A DNA stretch of 35,371 bases, from positions 137,159-172,529 of the forward strand of contig JAMPBQ010000001.1 in the NCBI GenBank assembly GCA_023666615.1. Reading direction: 5' to 3'. Of the stretch, positions 15,818 to 24,982 are shown piece after piece (within the stretch, counting starts at the first letter, position 1; the number at the start of each line of letters is the position of its first letter). The translations under genes and the position numbers were made by a program. Below the pieces are notes generated by a model, which saw only the letters and a program-made list of their open reading frames with translations, did no database searches and was not told where the DNA came from. Source of the DNA: Clostridium sp. (GTDB lineage: Bacteria > Bacteroidota > Bacteroidia > Bacteroidales > Muribaculaceae).

Positions 15818-15907
15818 AATCCAAGCAATCCAAGCAATCCGAGTAATCAGAGCAATCCAAGCAATCCGAGTAATCCGAGAAATCTGAGTAATCAGAGAAA
15901 TCCGTGG
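15818..15907. repeat. Ten phased 9-bp units (AATCCAAGC/AATCCGAGT family)
   Basis: Ten consecutive 9-mers in perfect phase begin with AAT: AATCCAAGC, AATCCGAGT, AATCAGAGC, AATCTGAGT and similar, ending in AATCCGTGG. The array ends 8 bp from the stop codon of the DoxX-like gene. Two further related 9-mers (AATCTGTGA, AATCAGCGG) lie at 15732-15749. Apart from the glnN promoter and these repeats, I see nothing else in the 314-bp gap 15601-15914. Confidence 0.9.
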
Positions 15908-15914
15908 TAAACTA

Positions 15915-17162
15915 TCAAGCGCCATTCTTCTTCCGCCTCAGCACAAACGGCGCGCACGGTATCCACACTATCAGCAAAAACGCCAAGTAGAAGAGCGTCC
16001 AAGCCTTTATCCACCTCCCGGAATCGGGAATGTAAACCTCCTCCAGCGCATTGCCGGGAAAATCATAATCCGGAAAATCGGCGTCAAACGAAAAAATGTT
16101 CCTCTTCCACTGTATGATTCCGTCCTTCAGGTATACCAATGCCGCATCCCCTCGAGCCAGCTCCTTAAGAGAAGTGTCCTCGGCGCAATACACCTCAAAG
16201 TCGGGCGTCGCCAGCTCCTTCCACCATTGCAGACCCTCCGGCTGTATGGCCACAATTCCTATCATCGATCCCCCTTGGCGCTGTACATAATCGTTAAGCT
16301 TGTTTGCCATGCTCGCCCTGGCGCGGTTGTGCGCCTCGGGATTGTTCACTACCAGCACAAGCTGCGGCCCTTCCTCCTCAAAAACATAAGGCGTAACGTC
16401 GTCATGCCCGTCAAACACGGCCAATAGCTTGCCCTCTCCCTCGGCATGCCCCTCTTCCCGGCCTACGAATGTCCACGTAGAGTCTGGCAATTCATCCAGG
16501 CCGAATCTCCTCTCCACGCCGTCCTTTTCATAAACCATCATCACATCGTCCTCCGCCGTTGACGCCGTTATCGGCGTCCCCACTTTATAAGGCCTAAAGT
16601 CAACCATAGGCTGCACAAAATACCCCACAATCACTAATATCATCGCGTAGGCCATGCTGGCTATCACCACAAGCCATTGCATAATGTGCGGATATACACC
16701 TGGCACCTTGTGGTTTGTCCTTCCCAAAAAGAATGTGAACGCGAAAAGGAAAATGTTCTTTACAAACGTCGCCGTGTTCGAAAGCTTTAAAGCGTCGCCA
16801 AAGCATCCGCAGTCGTCCACCGGGTCAGCGATGGCTATGTAGGCTGTGAGAGGCAGCATCACGCACATGGCGAGAAACGCCAGCCATGCCGCCACCTGAC
16901 GCATGCACCCCAGGAGCAGCAGGGTCCCCACCACGAATTCCCCAATCGATATGGCCCCCGCCACGCAAAGCAGCGCCTCGTCTGGCATTGCCTGCATATG
17001 CCATGCGGATAGGTATTCGCTAAGCTTGATGATAAACCCCCACGGGTCCACTGCCTTGGCGAATCCGGAGAAGGCGAACGTAGCCCCCACCAATATCCGC
17101 AGCGTCCATACTATCGGATGCAGATGCTTGTTTATTATGCCTCGCGCCTTGTCAATCGTCAT
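15915..17162 (-). CDS. DoxX/MauE-like inner-membrane protein with large C-terminal domain
   Basis: 415 residues. The N-terminal half is a DoxX/MauE-like bundle with predicted membrane segments near 20-36, 63-85, 92-112, 132-147 and 160-184, and the motif DDCGCFGD (116-123), typical of MauE/DoxX proteins thought to handle redox-active or quinone-linked partners. Residues about 200-375 form a soluble domain with a thioredoxin-like secondary-structure pattern but no CxxC. A final membrane segment (about 387-405) and a basic tail (RRKKNGA) follow. It overlaps the DUF1599 gene by 11 bp, so translation is coupled. The function is unknown. Confidence 0.75.
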   Translation of the reverse strand: MTIDKARGIINKHLHPIVWTLRILVGATFAFSGFAKAVDPWGFIIKLSEYLSAWHMQAMPDEALLCVAGAISIGEFVVGTLLLLGCMRQVAAWLAFLAMCVMLPLTAYIAIADPVDDCGCFGDALKLSNTATFVKNIFLFAFTFFLGRTNHKVPGVYPHIMQWLVVIASMAYAMILVIVGYFVQPMVDFRPYKVGTPITASTAEDDVMMVYEKDGVERRFGLDELPDSTWTFVGREEGHAEGEGKLLAVFDGHDDVTPYVFEEEGPQLVLVVNNPEAHNRARASMANKLNDYVQRQGGSMIGIVAIQPEGLQWWKELATPDFEVYCAEDTSLKELARGDAALVYLKDGIIQWKRNIFSFDADFPDYDFPGNALEEVYIPDSGRWIKAWTLFYLAFLLIVWIPCAPFVLRRKKNGA

Positions 17163-17700
17163 TCTCTTCGGTCAGCTTTATGATGCCAAACACCGCATAA
17201 TTTATCATGTCGAAATAGTTGGCGTCGATCCCTTCGCTCACTGTTGTCACGCCCAGGTGGTCCTCTATCTCCTTCGTGCGCTCTATCTTCATCAGTATGA
17301 GGTCTACGTACGACAGCACTCGCATCCCCCTCCAGGCCTCGCCGTAATCATGGTTCTTCGCCAGCATCAGCGTCTTGGCCCGCAATATGGCGTCGTCGTA
17401 GAGTCGCAAGGCCTCCTGCGCCGATATGTCCTTTGTGTCGGAGTATCCGAGTTCCAGCTGTATGATGCCCACTGCCGCATAGTTCACTATGGCTATGAAT
17501 TCCGGCAGGATTCCTTCGTCCACCTTGGCCTCGCCCGTCACCTGCAGCGTCCGGATTCGCTTGGCCTTGATGAATAGTTGGTCAGTGATTGCCGCCGGAC
17601 GCATTATGCGCCACGATGGCCCATAGTCCTTTAGCTTTTTGGCGAATAAGTCCCTGCAAACCGCCAGCGCCGCGTCAAATTGCCTGTTTGTCTCAGTCAT
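17152..17700 (-). CDS. DUF1599 protein with internal duplication
   Basis: 182 residues made of two copies of the DUF1599 (nucleotide-modification-associated, PF07659) module. Copy 1 (about 8-78) has KLKDYGPSWRIMRP; copy 2 (about 93-178) has KNHDYGEAWRGMRV. Each ends with a related segment, IVNYAAVGIIQL and MINYAVFGIIKL. The D-Y-G-x-x-W-R core is present twice. Homologues are common in Bacteroidota; the biochemical role is unproven. It is the first gene of a pair with the DoxX-like protein. A strong hairpin in its leader ends 11 bp before the ATG. Confidence 0.82.
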   Translation of the reverse strand: MTETNRQFDAALAVCRDLFAKKLKDYGPSWRIMRPAAITDQLFIKAKRIRTLQVTGEAKVDEGILPEFIAIVNYAAVGIIQLELGYSDTKDISAQEALRLYDDAILRAKTLMLAKNHDYGEAWRGMRVLSYVDLILMKIERTKEIEDHLGVTTVSEGIDANYFDMINYAVFGIIKLTEENDD

Positions 17701-17711
17701 CTTTTATCAAG

Positions 17712-17752
17712 GGAGGGCCGGCGGCCTCTTGTCCGAAGCGCTCCGGCCCTCC
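17712..17752. promoter_or_regulatory. 10-bp GC-rich leader hairpin before the DUF1599 gene
   Basis: GGAGGGCCGG (17712-17721) and CCGGCCCTCC (17743-17752) form a perfect 10-bp stem with a 21-nt loop. The stem ends 11 bp from the ATG at 17700 and could hide the ribosome landing site. It lacks a U-tract, so a terminator role is less likely. Confidence 0.5.
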
Positions 17753-17802
17753 ATTTATAAAGTGTGATTATTATTTCTGTAAAAACCTATAGCAAGAAGT
17801 CT

Positions 17803-17925
17803 GGGGGATATTGAAAAACTCGCCAAAAAGGATTATAATCAAACGAATTTTATTAATTATATTCAAATTAATCCGTGTAATCAGTGAAATCCGTGGTTCC
17901 TTATTGTCTTTCTGTTTTTCACCCC
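17803..17925. repeat. Second copy of the ~125-bp inverted-repeat element
   Basis: TGAAAAAC (17812-17819) pairs with GTTTTTCA (17914-17921), flanked by GGGGG (17803-17807) and CCCC (17922-17925). Inside are GAATTTTATTAATT and three 9-mers, AATCCGTGT, AATCAGTGA and AATCCGTGG (17870-17896). It shares these with the element at 13270-13398, which lies in the same orientation. It ends 7 bp from the TPR-protein stop. Confidence 0.7.
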
Positions 17926-17932
17926 TCCTGTG

Positions 17933-19177
17933 CTATTGCAGGAGCTTGATCAGGCCCTGCACGCGCTGCATGTTGGCCTCGTCGTTCAGAAGGTAGTAGC
18001 CCTCTTCAAGGCCGCGTAGTGCGTCGATGTTCTCATCGTCGAGCTCGTAGGCCTTCTCAAAGTATTTCACTGCCTCTTTCATTACGGGAGAGAACTCCTC
18101 GTCAAATACGCGCTTGAACTCTGCGCCGCCGGCCGGTGCGTTGTTGTAGATTTCGCGAGCCTTCTCTAGCTGTAGGTAGCCATAGCGGAATGCTGCCTGG
18201 GCATTGTTCGGGTCTAGCTCAATCGCCTTCTTGTACATCGCGATGGGGTCGCCTTCTACGCCGTCCTGCTCATACAGCACGCCCTTTATCACATAGTACT
18301 GCGCGTTGTCCGGGTCGTTGGCGATTGCCTGGTCCACTACCGTCAGTGCTTCTTGGCTCTTATTGTTCTTGATATAATCGTTGATGATAAGGCCGATGTA
18401 CTTCGAATCCTCCTTGCCATAGAGCGGCAGTGCCTCTTCGCAAAGCGCAAGCACTACGTCATCCTTGCCTGCCTGGCTTGCTACGCCGATCGCATAGTCA
18501 TAAAGATTCTTGTTGGTGTAGCCAAGGCTCTTTGCCTTCAGGAATGATGCCAAGGCATCGTCAAACTTGTCGATCTGCCATGCTGCCAGAGCCTGGTTGT
18601 AGGCCACTTCCGCCATCACGGTGTCTGCCGGCAGAGTCAGCTTCCCTGCGTATGCCGGATTGGAGGGGAGCACGGTTGTGTAGAGGTTCCAAAGGTCGTA
18701 GGCCCCTTGCTTGTCATCAGCGTTGTAAAGGTCTATGCCGGCGCTGTAAAGGTCGGTGTAGTGGCCGCTCACCTGGCCGATGATGTCCTTTGAATATTTT
18801 GTCTTGATCTTTGTGTTGCCTTTCTTGTCCACTTCTGCCACGCTGTCCAGGGGCAGCGCCTTGCTCATGAACTCATAGCCTTTCAGAAGAAGGCGCGCCT
18901 TGGCCGGCTTTTGGCTATCGTCCAGCTTGCCGAGCTGCTGCATGGCAAACATGTTGTCAAACTGCTTGTATGCCGCCATGCCCGGCACGTAGTAGGTGAA
19001 GGCCTGGTCTTTTGTCGTCGGGTCGCTGAAGGCCGGCGTGATGATCTTCAGGACTGCCTCAAGGTTCGGATCCTTCTTCATGGCGCGGTCTGCCTCTTTG
19101 ACCACTGATTCCTGTGCCATTGCGCCCGCTGCCGTCATGGCGCAAATGCAGAGAATGCTGATTTTTTTCATAATCAT
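17933..19177 (-). CDS. Secreted tetratricopeptide-repeat protein downstream of gyrA
   Basis: 414 residues (412 if the second Met, at 19171, is used; MKKISIL then gives a cleaner signal peptide). The signal sequence ends at AMAQ (about 22). The body is helical, with clear TPR units in the C-terminal half: ALTVVDQAIANDPDNAQYY, PIAMYKKAIELDPNNAQAAF and AVKYFEKAYELDDENIDAL. It is probably a periplasmic scaffold for protein-protein contacts; no catalytic motif is seen. Its neighbour upstream is gyrA, separated by a repeat array rather than a recognised terminator, so read-through from gyrA is possible. Confidence 0.85.
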   Translation of the reverse strand: MIMKKISILCICAMTAAGAMAQESVVKEADRAMKKDPNLEAVLKIITPAFSDPTTKDQAFTYYVPGMAAYKQFDNMFAMQQLGKLDDSQKPAKARLLLKGYEFMSKALPLDSVAEVDKKGNTKIKTKYSKDIIGQVSGHYTDLYSAGIDLYNADDKQGAYDLWNLYTTVLPSNPAYAGKLTLPADTVMAEVAYNQALAAWQIDKFDDALASFLKAKSLGYTNKNLYDYAIGVASQAGKDDVVLALCEEALPLYGKEDSKYIGLIINDYIKNNKSQEALTVVDQAIANDPDNAQYYVIKGVLYEQDGVEGDPIAMYKKAIELDPNNAQAAFRYGYLQLEKAREIYNNAPAGGAEFKRVFDEEFSPVMKEAVKYFEKAYELDDENIDALRGLEEGYYLLNDEANMQRVQGLIKLLQ

Positions 19178-19225
19178 TCAGGTTTATTGATATGAGTTTT
19201 GTTCCTATTTCAATTCAAAATATAT

Positions 19226-19345
19226 TCGTTGTCTCGCTAATTCGTTATATCGATATCCCATTGTCACGCTAATTCGCTAATTCGATATATCGATATCCCG
19301 ATATCCCGTTTATTCGTTGTCTCGTTATATCGATATCTCGTTGTT
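19226..19345. repeat. Fifteen phased 8-bp units (TCGATATC/TCGCTAAT/TCGTTGTC)
   Basis: Fifteen consecutive 8-mers in perfect phase, mostly beginning TCG or CCG: TCGTTGTC, TCGCTAAT, TCGTTATA, TCGATATC, CCGATATC and variants. The array starts 20 bp from the gyrA stop (in the gyrA direction) and fills the gap before the TPR gene. A related 8-bp array occurs at 26111-26166. Confidence 0.9.
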
Positions 19346-19364
19346 GCAAGTCAGCGTCCGCTTA

Positions 19365-21974
19365 TTATTCCTCTTCAGCCTCATTGGCGTCGTCCGCTTC
19401 TTCGGCGTCCTCCGCCTCGGCCTCAATCTCGGCTTGGTCGATTTCTGGCAGTGCCTCGCCGGCCTCTACCTCTTCCACCTGCTCTTCGGGGTCCGTGGGT
19501 ACGCAGCACACCGATGCTATGCTGTCGCCGCGCTTCTCCAGGTTGATGATGCGCACGCCCTGCGTGTGCCTGCCCATCACGCGGATGTCCGATACGCGTA
19601 TGCGGATGGTGATTCCGCTCTCGTTGATGATGATCAGGTCGTTCTCATCGTTCACGCTCTCAAACGCCACCAAGTGCCCGGTCTTTTCGGTCACCTTCAT
19701 TGTGCGCACGCCCTTGGTGCCGCGGTTGGTCATGCGGTAGAGAGGATCGCGCACCTCCACGCCGTCTACAATCTTGATTTCGTCAAGGGCCGAACGCTTG
19801 CCGTAGCCCTTTTCCGATACGGTCATTACAGTGTTGTCGCATCCGGGCTCCATCACTATCAGGCCCACCACTGCGTCGCTGCCGTCGTCGTCAAGGCGCA
19901 TGCCGCGCACGCCGGTCGAGACGCGTCCCATGGCCCTCACCTTGCTTTCGTGGAATCTAACTGCCCGGCCGTTGCGGTTGGCAAGCAGTATTTCCGAGTT
20001 GCCGTCAGTCAGAGCCACGCCTATCAAGTCGTCGTCAGGCCTGATGTTGATTGCCTTCTTGCCCTTCGACAGGATGCGGGCGTATTCCTTCACGAGGGTT
20101 TTCTTTATCAAGCCATTGCGGGTGGCGAACACAAGATAGTGCGTCGACAGGAATTCCTCGTCGTTCACCGGCTTGTAGCCAATGTATGCCTGCACGGTGT
20201 CGCCTGGCTCGATGTTCAGGAGGTTCTGCAGCGCGCGGCCCTTGGAGTTGCGCGCCCCTTCCGGCAGCTCGTACACCTTCAGGCGGTACACAAGCCCCTT
20301 CTTCGTAAAGAAGAGCATCGTGTTGTGCATCGACGCCATGTACACATGCTCGATAAAGTCGCTGTCGCGGGTGTCGCTCCCCTTGAAGCCTACGCCACCG
20401 CGGTTCTGCGCACGGAATTCGCTCAGCGGCGTCCGCTTGATGTAGCCAAGATGCGATATCGTGATCACCATATCGTCGTCGCTGTAGAAATCCTCGGCGT
20501 TGAAGTCGCCCGCTGTATAGTCTATGAGTGTGCGGCGCTCGTCGCCGAATTTGTCCCTCACCTCTATCAATTCGCTCTTTATCAGCTCGCGCAGCACGTT
20601 CTCGTCGTTCAGGATGAGCGTGAGCCTGTCTATCTCGGCCTTGAGCTGGTTATAGCTGTCCATCAGCTTGTTCTGCTCAAGTTTGGTGATCGATTTCAGC
20701 GGCATGTCCACTATGGCCTGCGTCTGCGCGTCGTCGAGGCTGAATCTCTCGCCGAGCCTCAGCTTGGCGTCCTCGGTGCTGTCGCTGCCGCGGATTATCG
20801 CAATCACCTCGTCGATGTTCTGCGACGCTATGATCAGGCCCTCCAGGATGTGCGCCCTCTCTTCAGCCTTCCGAAGCTCATACTTGGTGCGTCGCACCAC
20901 AACGTCGCGCCTGTGAGCCACGAATTGCTCAAGTATCTGCTTGAGGTTCAACAGCTGCGGGCGTCCGTTCACCAGCGCCACGTTGTTCACGCTGAACGCG
21001 GCCTGCATTTGCGTCATCTTGTACAGCTTGTTTAGCACCACGTTGGCGTTGGCGTCTGCCCTAAGCTTTATCACGATGCGCATGCCCTTGTGCGACGAAA
21101 AGTCGTTTATGTCGGCGATCCCGTCTAGCTTCTTCTCGTTCACCAGGTCGGCTATGTATTTGATTAGCTCGGCCTTGTTCACGCCGTAGGGGATTTCCGT
21201 TACCACGATGCACTCGTGGTTGGCCTCTTGCTCCACCTCTGCCTTGGCGCGTATCACCACGCGGCCGCGGCCCGTCTCATATGCGTCCTTCACGCCGGAG
21301 TATCCGTAGATTGTGCCGCCCGTGGGGAAGTCGGGCGCCGTGATGATCTTCATCAAGTCGGGGATCTCGATGTCGGGGTTCTCTAGCACGGCTATCGACG
21401 CGTTGATGCTCTCTGTGAGGTTGTGGGGCGGCATGTTCGTCGCCATGCCCACGGCTATGCCGGCCGCGCCGTTCACCAGCAGGTTGGGGAAGCGCGATGG
21501 AAGCACCACAGGCTCCTGCCTTGCGTTGTCGTAGTTCGGCTGGAAATTTACGGTCTCTTTATTGATGTCAGTGAGCATTTCCTCGCCCATCTTGCTTAGG
21601 CGAACCTCGGTGTATCGCATCGCCGCGGCTCCGTCGCCGTCCACCGAGCCAAAGTTGCCGTGGCCGTCTATCAAGGTGTATCTCAGCGACCAGTCCTGCG
21701 CCATGCGCACTACTGTGCCGTAAATCGAGCTGTCGCCGTGAGGGTGGTACTTACCCATTACCTCGCCAACGCAGTTGGCGCTCTTGCGGTGCGGCTTGTC
21801 GCTGGTGTTGCCCATAACGTTCATGCCGTAAAGCACGCGCCTTTGCACGGGCTTCAGGCCGTCGCGTACGTCGGGAAGTGCGCGAGAGACGATGACCGAC
21901 ATCGAGTAATCGATGTAGGCCGACCTCATCTCGTTTTCAATGTTGATTTTTACAATGCGGTTTTCGTCAACCAT
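19365..21974 (-). CDS. gyrA: DNA gyrase subunit A
   Basis: 869 residues. This is the breakage-reunion subunit of gyrase; with GyrB it introduces negative supercoils. The catalytic Tyr121 lies in AAMRYTE (117-123). The quinolone region reads GKYHPHGDSSIYGTVVRMAQ, with Ser at the E. coli S83 position and Gly (residue 86) at the D87 position. The C-terminal pinwheel has repeated blade motifs such as RNGRAVRF and TNRGTKGVRTMKV. The last ~45 residues are a highly acidic tail rich in Glu, Asp and Ala. The ATG at 21974 follows a TAACTTTG promoter by about 85 bp. It is transcribed divergently from clpC. Confidence 0.98.
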   Translation of the reverse strand: MVDENRIVKINIENEMRSAYIDYSMSVIVSRALPDVRDGLKPVQRRVLYGMNVMGNTSDKPHRKSANCVGEVMGKYHPHGDSSIYGTVVRMAQDWSLRYTLIDGHGNFGSVDGDGAAAMRYTEVRLSKMGEEMLTDINKETVNFQPNYDNARQEPVVLPSRFPNLLVNGAAGIAVGMATNMPPHNLTESINASIAVLENPDIEIPDLMKIITAPDFPTGGTIYGYSGVKDAYETGRGRVVIRAKAEVEQEANHECIVVTEIPYGVNKAELIKYIADLVNEKKLDGIADINDFSSHKGMRIVIKLRADANANVVLNKLYKMTQMQAAFSVNNVALVNGRPQLLNLKQILEQFVAHRRDVVVRRTKYELRKAEERAHILEGLIIASQNIDEVIAIIRGSDSTEDAKLRLGERFSLDDAQTQAIVDMPLKSITKLEQNKLMDSYNQLKAEIDRLTLILNDENVLRELIKSELIEVRDKFGDERRTLIDYTAGDFNAEDFYSDDDMVITISHLGYIKRTPLSEFRAQNRGGVGFKGSDTRDSDFIEHVYMASMHNTMLFFTKKGLVYRLKVYELPEGARNSKGRALQNLLNIEPGDTVQAYIGYKPVNDEEFLSTHYLVFATRNGLIKKTLVKEYARILSKGKKAINIRPDDDLIGVALTDGNSEILLANRNGRAVRFHESKVRAMGRVSTGVRGMRLDDDGSDAVVGLIVMEPGCDNTVMTVSEKGYGKRSALDEIKIVDGVEVRDPLYRMTNRGTKGVRTMKVTEKTGHLVAFESVNDENDLIIINESGITIRIRVSDIRVMGRHTQGVRIINLEKRGDSIASVCCVPTDPEEQVEEVEAGEALPEIDQAEIEAEAEDAEEADDANEAEEE

Positions 21975-22401
21975 ATTATAAGTCAGTATTTATTAATCTT
22001 TTGCGTTTATTCACCAATATTTTTGGCCTTTTCGCGTTATTCTTTATGCAATTAACATACAAAGTTAGCCAATTTTTTTCACATATGAGGGTTATCTTGA
22101 AAAAAATTTCGTCCCTTTTGCATCTTTTTTCACATTTTTCGCAAACCATTCTTAGCTTTTTTTGGTGCGGTTTTTGTTTTATATAATATTTGAATCTTTT
22201 TGCGACATTTGTGGCAACTCCGACAAAACACACCGGCTTTGCCCATTTTTGTTCAAAACCCTACAAACCAACGCCTAAGGTCCAACCCCTGCGGCAACGC
22301 CTTGGCTATAACGACAAAATGCCAAAAACATTCAGCTAAATAACATAGACTTCCGCAAAAGTCTAAATACTAACAGTCAAAAACTAAAAACTCAGATATA
22401 C
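21975..22401. other. gyrA-clpC divergent intergenic region
   Basis: 427 bp, AT-rich. It holds the gyrA -7 element (22060-22067), a possible clpC promoter near 22161-22190, and a 7-bp hairpin in the clpC leader: TAGACTT (22346-22352) with AAGTCTA (22359-22365). Nothing supports a gene here; short hydrophobic frames look like by-products of the A/T runs. Confidence 0.5.
22060..22067 (-). promoter_or_regulatory. -7 element of gyrA
   Basis: TAACTTTG on the minus strand, about 85 bp before the gyrA ATG. No clear -33 TTTG is seen. Confidence 0.55.
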
Positions 22402-24963
22402 ATGGATAATTTCTCACCCGAGATTCCCGCTTTGCTCGAACTCTCTAAAAGAGAGGCCATCAGGCACAACAGCCCTTCGGTCGATCCTTCCCACCTCCTC
22501 GTGGCCATGCTTTCCGCCGTCGGCAGCGAGCCTTTCACGCTCGTGGAAAAGGCTTCCGCCGGAAAGTCGGCCTATGAGCTTTGGAAGGAGCTCGACGCTT
22601 GGCTCTTCGACCATCAGAGCTCTGCGTCTACGCTTTCGGTGAGCGACATCACCAACCGCATTGTGAAGCTGAGCGTCCTCGAATGCCGCTTCGCAAAGCA
22701 CCAGACTGTCAGGCCAGCGCACGTGCTCCTGGCTATTTTCCACAATCCTGAAGTCCAAAATATGGAATTTATGAAGCCTTTCTTCGCTGCGGGAGTTGAT
22801 TACCGCAGCCTCTATCGCCTTATCGCCCAAGCCGACCAGCCCGCCCGCCCGCGTGCCGGCTCTGATTTCCTTGACGAGGATGAGGACGATGAGCGCCCGC
22901 GCTCGCAGCAGCCGGGCCAATCTTCTGACTCCGGCACCAAAAGGGCAGCCCGCCCTTCCGGCAAGTCTGGATATGATACTCCTATGCTCGACAAGTTTGG
23001 CCATGACATGACGCGCGCCGCCGCCGAAAACCGCCTCGACCCCGTGGTGGGCCGCGAGGTGGAGATTGAGCGCCTCGCCCAGATTCTTAGCCGCCGAAAG
23101 AAGAATAATCCGGTCCTCATTGGCGAGCCCGGCGTGGGCAAGTCTGCCATCGTTGAGGGCCTGGCACTCCGCATCGTGCAGCGCAAGGTGCCTCGCATCC
23201 TGTTCAATAAGAGGGTGATTTCCCTAGATATGGCTGGCCTTGTCGCCGGCACGAAGTATCGCGGCGAGTTTGAGGAGCGCATTAAGGCCATCCTCACTGA
23301 GCTCACCAAGAATCCTGACATAATCCTTTTCATCGATGAGGTGCATACGATTGTTGGAGCCGGCAATCCTTCAGGATCGATGGACGCCGCCAACCTCCTC
23401 AAGCCGGCCCTCGCCAGGGGCGAGCTCCAGTGCATCGGCGCCACCACCCTCGATGAGTACCGCAAGAATATTGAGAAGGACGGCGCGCTTGAGCGCCGCT
23501 TCCAGAAGGTGATGGTTGAGCCCACCTCCCCGGAGGAAACTCTTCAGATTCTTAAGAACATCAAGGAGAAGTACGAGCAGCACCATAATGTCAGCTACTC
23601 CGATGCCGCTCTCGAGGCCTGCGTTAAGCTCACCGAAAGGTACGTCTCTGACCGCAATTTCCCCGACAAGGCTATCGATGCCCTCGACGAGGCCGGTTCG
23701 CGTGTGCACATCACCAACATTGAGGTCCCCGAGGAAATCGAAAGGCTTGAAAAGGAAATTGACGAGGCCAACGCCGCTAAGCTCAAGGCCGCGCAGGCCC
23801 AGGATTTTGAGCGCGCCGCCTCTCTGCGCGATAAGGCCCAGCGCCTTGGCGAGGAGCTTGACCGCGCTAAGGCGCGGTGGGAGAAGCAGCTGAGCGAGCT
23901 CCGCACCCCCGTCGACGACGATAAGGTGGCCGAGGTCGTGGCTATGATGACCGGCGTCCCCGTCCAGCGCATAGCTCAGGCTGAGGGCAAGCGTCTGTTG
24001 GCCATGGGCCCGCAGCTTAAGAATGCAATCATTGGCCAGGACGGTGCCATCGATAAGATTGTAAAGGCCATCCAGCGAAATCGCCTTGGCCTGAAGGACC
24101 CCAATAAGCCCATTGGCACTTTTATGTTCCTTGGCCCCACGGGTGTCGGCAAGACGCATCTCGCCAAGAAGCTGGCCGAATATCTTTTCGACAGCTCGGA
24201 GACACTAATTCGCATCGACATGAGTGAGTATATGGAGAAGTTTTCGGTCAGCCGACTTGTCGGAGCGCCTCCGGGATACGTCGGATACGAGGAGGGCGGT
24301 CAGCTCACTGAGGCCGTGCGCCGCAGGCCCTATTCCGTGGTGCTCCTCGATGAAATCGAGAAGGCTCACCCCGATGTATTCAACCTCCTTCTGCAGGTGA
24401 TGGACGAAGGCCGCCTCACCGACAGCCTGGGCCGCCGCGTCGACTTCAAGAATACTATTATCATCATGACCTCAAACATAGGCACGCGCCAGCTCAAGGA
24501 CTTTGGCTCGGGAGTCGGATTCGCCACGAAGGAGGTTGACAAGGAGTATTCCCACGGCGTCTTGCAAAAGGCCCTCAACAAGGCTTTCTCGCCTGAGTTC
24601 CTCAATCGCATCGATGACATAATCATGTTCGACCAGCTTGACAAGCCCGCGATCTTCAAGATCATCGACATTGAGCTCGCCGGATTCTTCAACCGCGTTC
24701 AAGGCCTGGGATATCGCATTGTCCTCTCGGAAGAGGCCAAGAATTTCATCGCCGAAAAGGGATACGATGTCCAGTACGGAGCGCGTCCCCTCAAGCGCGC
24801 CATCCAAAAGTATCTCGAGGACGAGCTCGCGGAGCTCATTATCGGATCCGAAGTAAAGGCCGGTGCGGAAATCTTCGTAGACTACGATCCCAAGGAGCAA
24901 AAGATCCTCACCCAGATCCTACCCTCCGAAGCCCCGCAGCTAAACCTCGCCAAAGACGAATAA
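22402..24963 (+). CDS. clpC: ClpC-type AAA+ unfoldase (ClpP partner)
   Basis: 853 residues. It is a Hsp100 ATPase that unfolds proteins for ClpP. The N-domain (about 1-145) is followed by a variable acidic/Ser linker (155-190). D1 has Walker A GEPGVGKS (241-248) and Walker B IILFIDE (307-313). A short UVR-like middle segment (445-500, [15 protein letters not shown]) distinguishes ClpC from ClpB, which has a much longer coiled coil. D2 has Walker A GPTGVGKT (578-585) and Walker B VVLLDE (646-651). The VGF loop (705-707) is the ClpP-docking tripeptide seen in ClpC proteins. The leader is long with a small hairpin. It is followed by 52-bp tandem repeats rather than a clear terminator. Confidence 0.95.
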   Translation: MDNFSPEIPALLELSKREAIRHNSPSVDPSHLLVAMLSAVGSEPFTLVEKASAGKSAYELWKELDAWLFDHQSSASTLSVSDITNRIVKLSVLECRFAKHQTVRPAHVLLAIFHNPEVQNMEFMKPFFAAGVDYRSLYRLIAQADQPARPRAGSDFLDEDEDDERPRSQQPGQSSDSGTKRAARPSGKSGYDTPMLDKFGHDMTRAAAENRLDPVVGREVEIERLAQILSRRKKNNPVLIGEPGVGKSAIVEGLALRIVQRKVPRILFNKRVISLDMAGLVAGTKYRGEFEERIKAILTELTKNPDIILFIDEVHTIVGAGNPSGSMDAANLLKPALARGELQCIGATTLDEYRKNIEKDGALERRFQKVMVEPTSPEETLQILKNIKEKYEQHHNVSYSDAALEACVKLTERYVSDRNFPDKAIDALDEAGSRVHITNIEVPEEIERLEKEIDEANAAKLKAAQAQDFERAASLRDKAQRLGEELDRAKARWEKQLSELRTPVDDDKVAEVVAMMTGVPVQRIAQAEGKRLLAMGPQLKNAIIGQDGAIDKIVKAIQRNRLGLKDPNKPIGTFMFLGPTGVGKTHLAKKLAEYLFDSSETLIRIDMSEYMEKFSVSRLVGAPPGYVGYEEGGQLTEAVRRRPYSVVLLDEIEKAHPDVFNLLLQVMDEGRLTDSLGRRVDFKNTIIIMTSNIGTRQLKDFGSGVGFATKEVDKEYSHGVLQKALNKAFSPEFLNRIDDIIMFDQLDKPAIFKIIDIELAGFFNRVQGLGYRIVLSEEAKNFIAEKGYDVQYGARPLKRAIQKYLEDELAELIIGSEVKAGAEIFVDYDPKEQKILTQILPSEAPQLNLAKDE

Positions 24964-24982
24964 CACCAAAGTGCTGAAACAC

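Noticed and set aside
19317-21035. A 572-codon open frame on the strand opposite gyrA
   Set aside because: It mirrors gyrA codon usage, has biased composition (His, Val, Ala, Leu) with no domain pattern, and lies wholly antisense to a certain gene.
22085-22186. A 33-codon hydrophobic frame (possible type I toxin-like peptide) in the gyrA-clpC gap
   Set aside because: Ser/Phe/Leu bias comes from T-rich DNA; no promoter, antisense RNA or terminator fits it.
22161-22190. clpC promoter TTTG-N20-AATATTTG
   Set aside because: The first base of the -7 element is wrong and the leader would exceed 200 nt; too weak to list as a feature of its own.
21976-22233. An 85-codon Lys-rich frame just upstream of gyrA
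   Set aside because: It covers the gyrA leader and its -7 element; composition reflects A/T runs.
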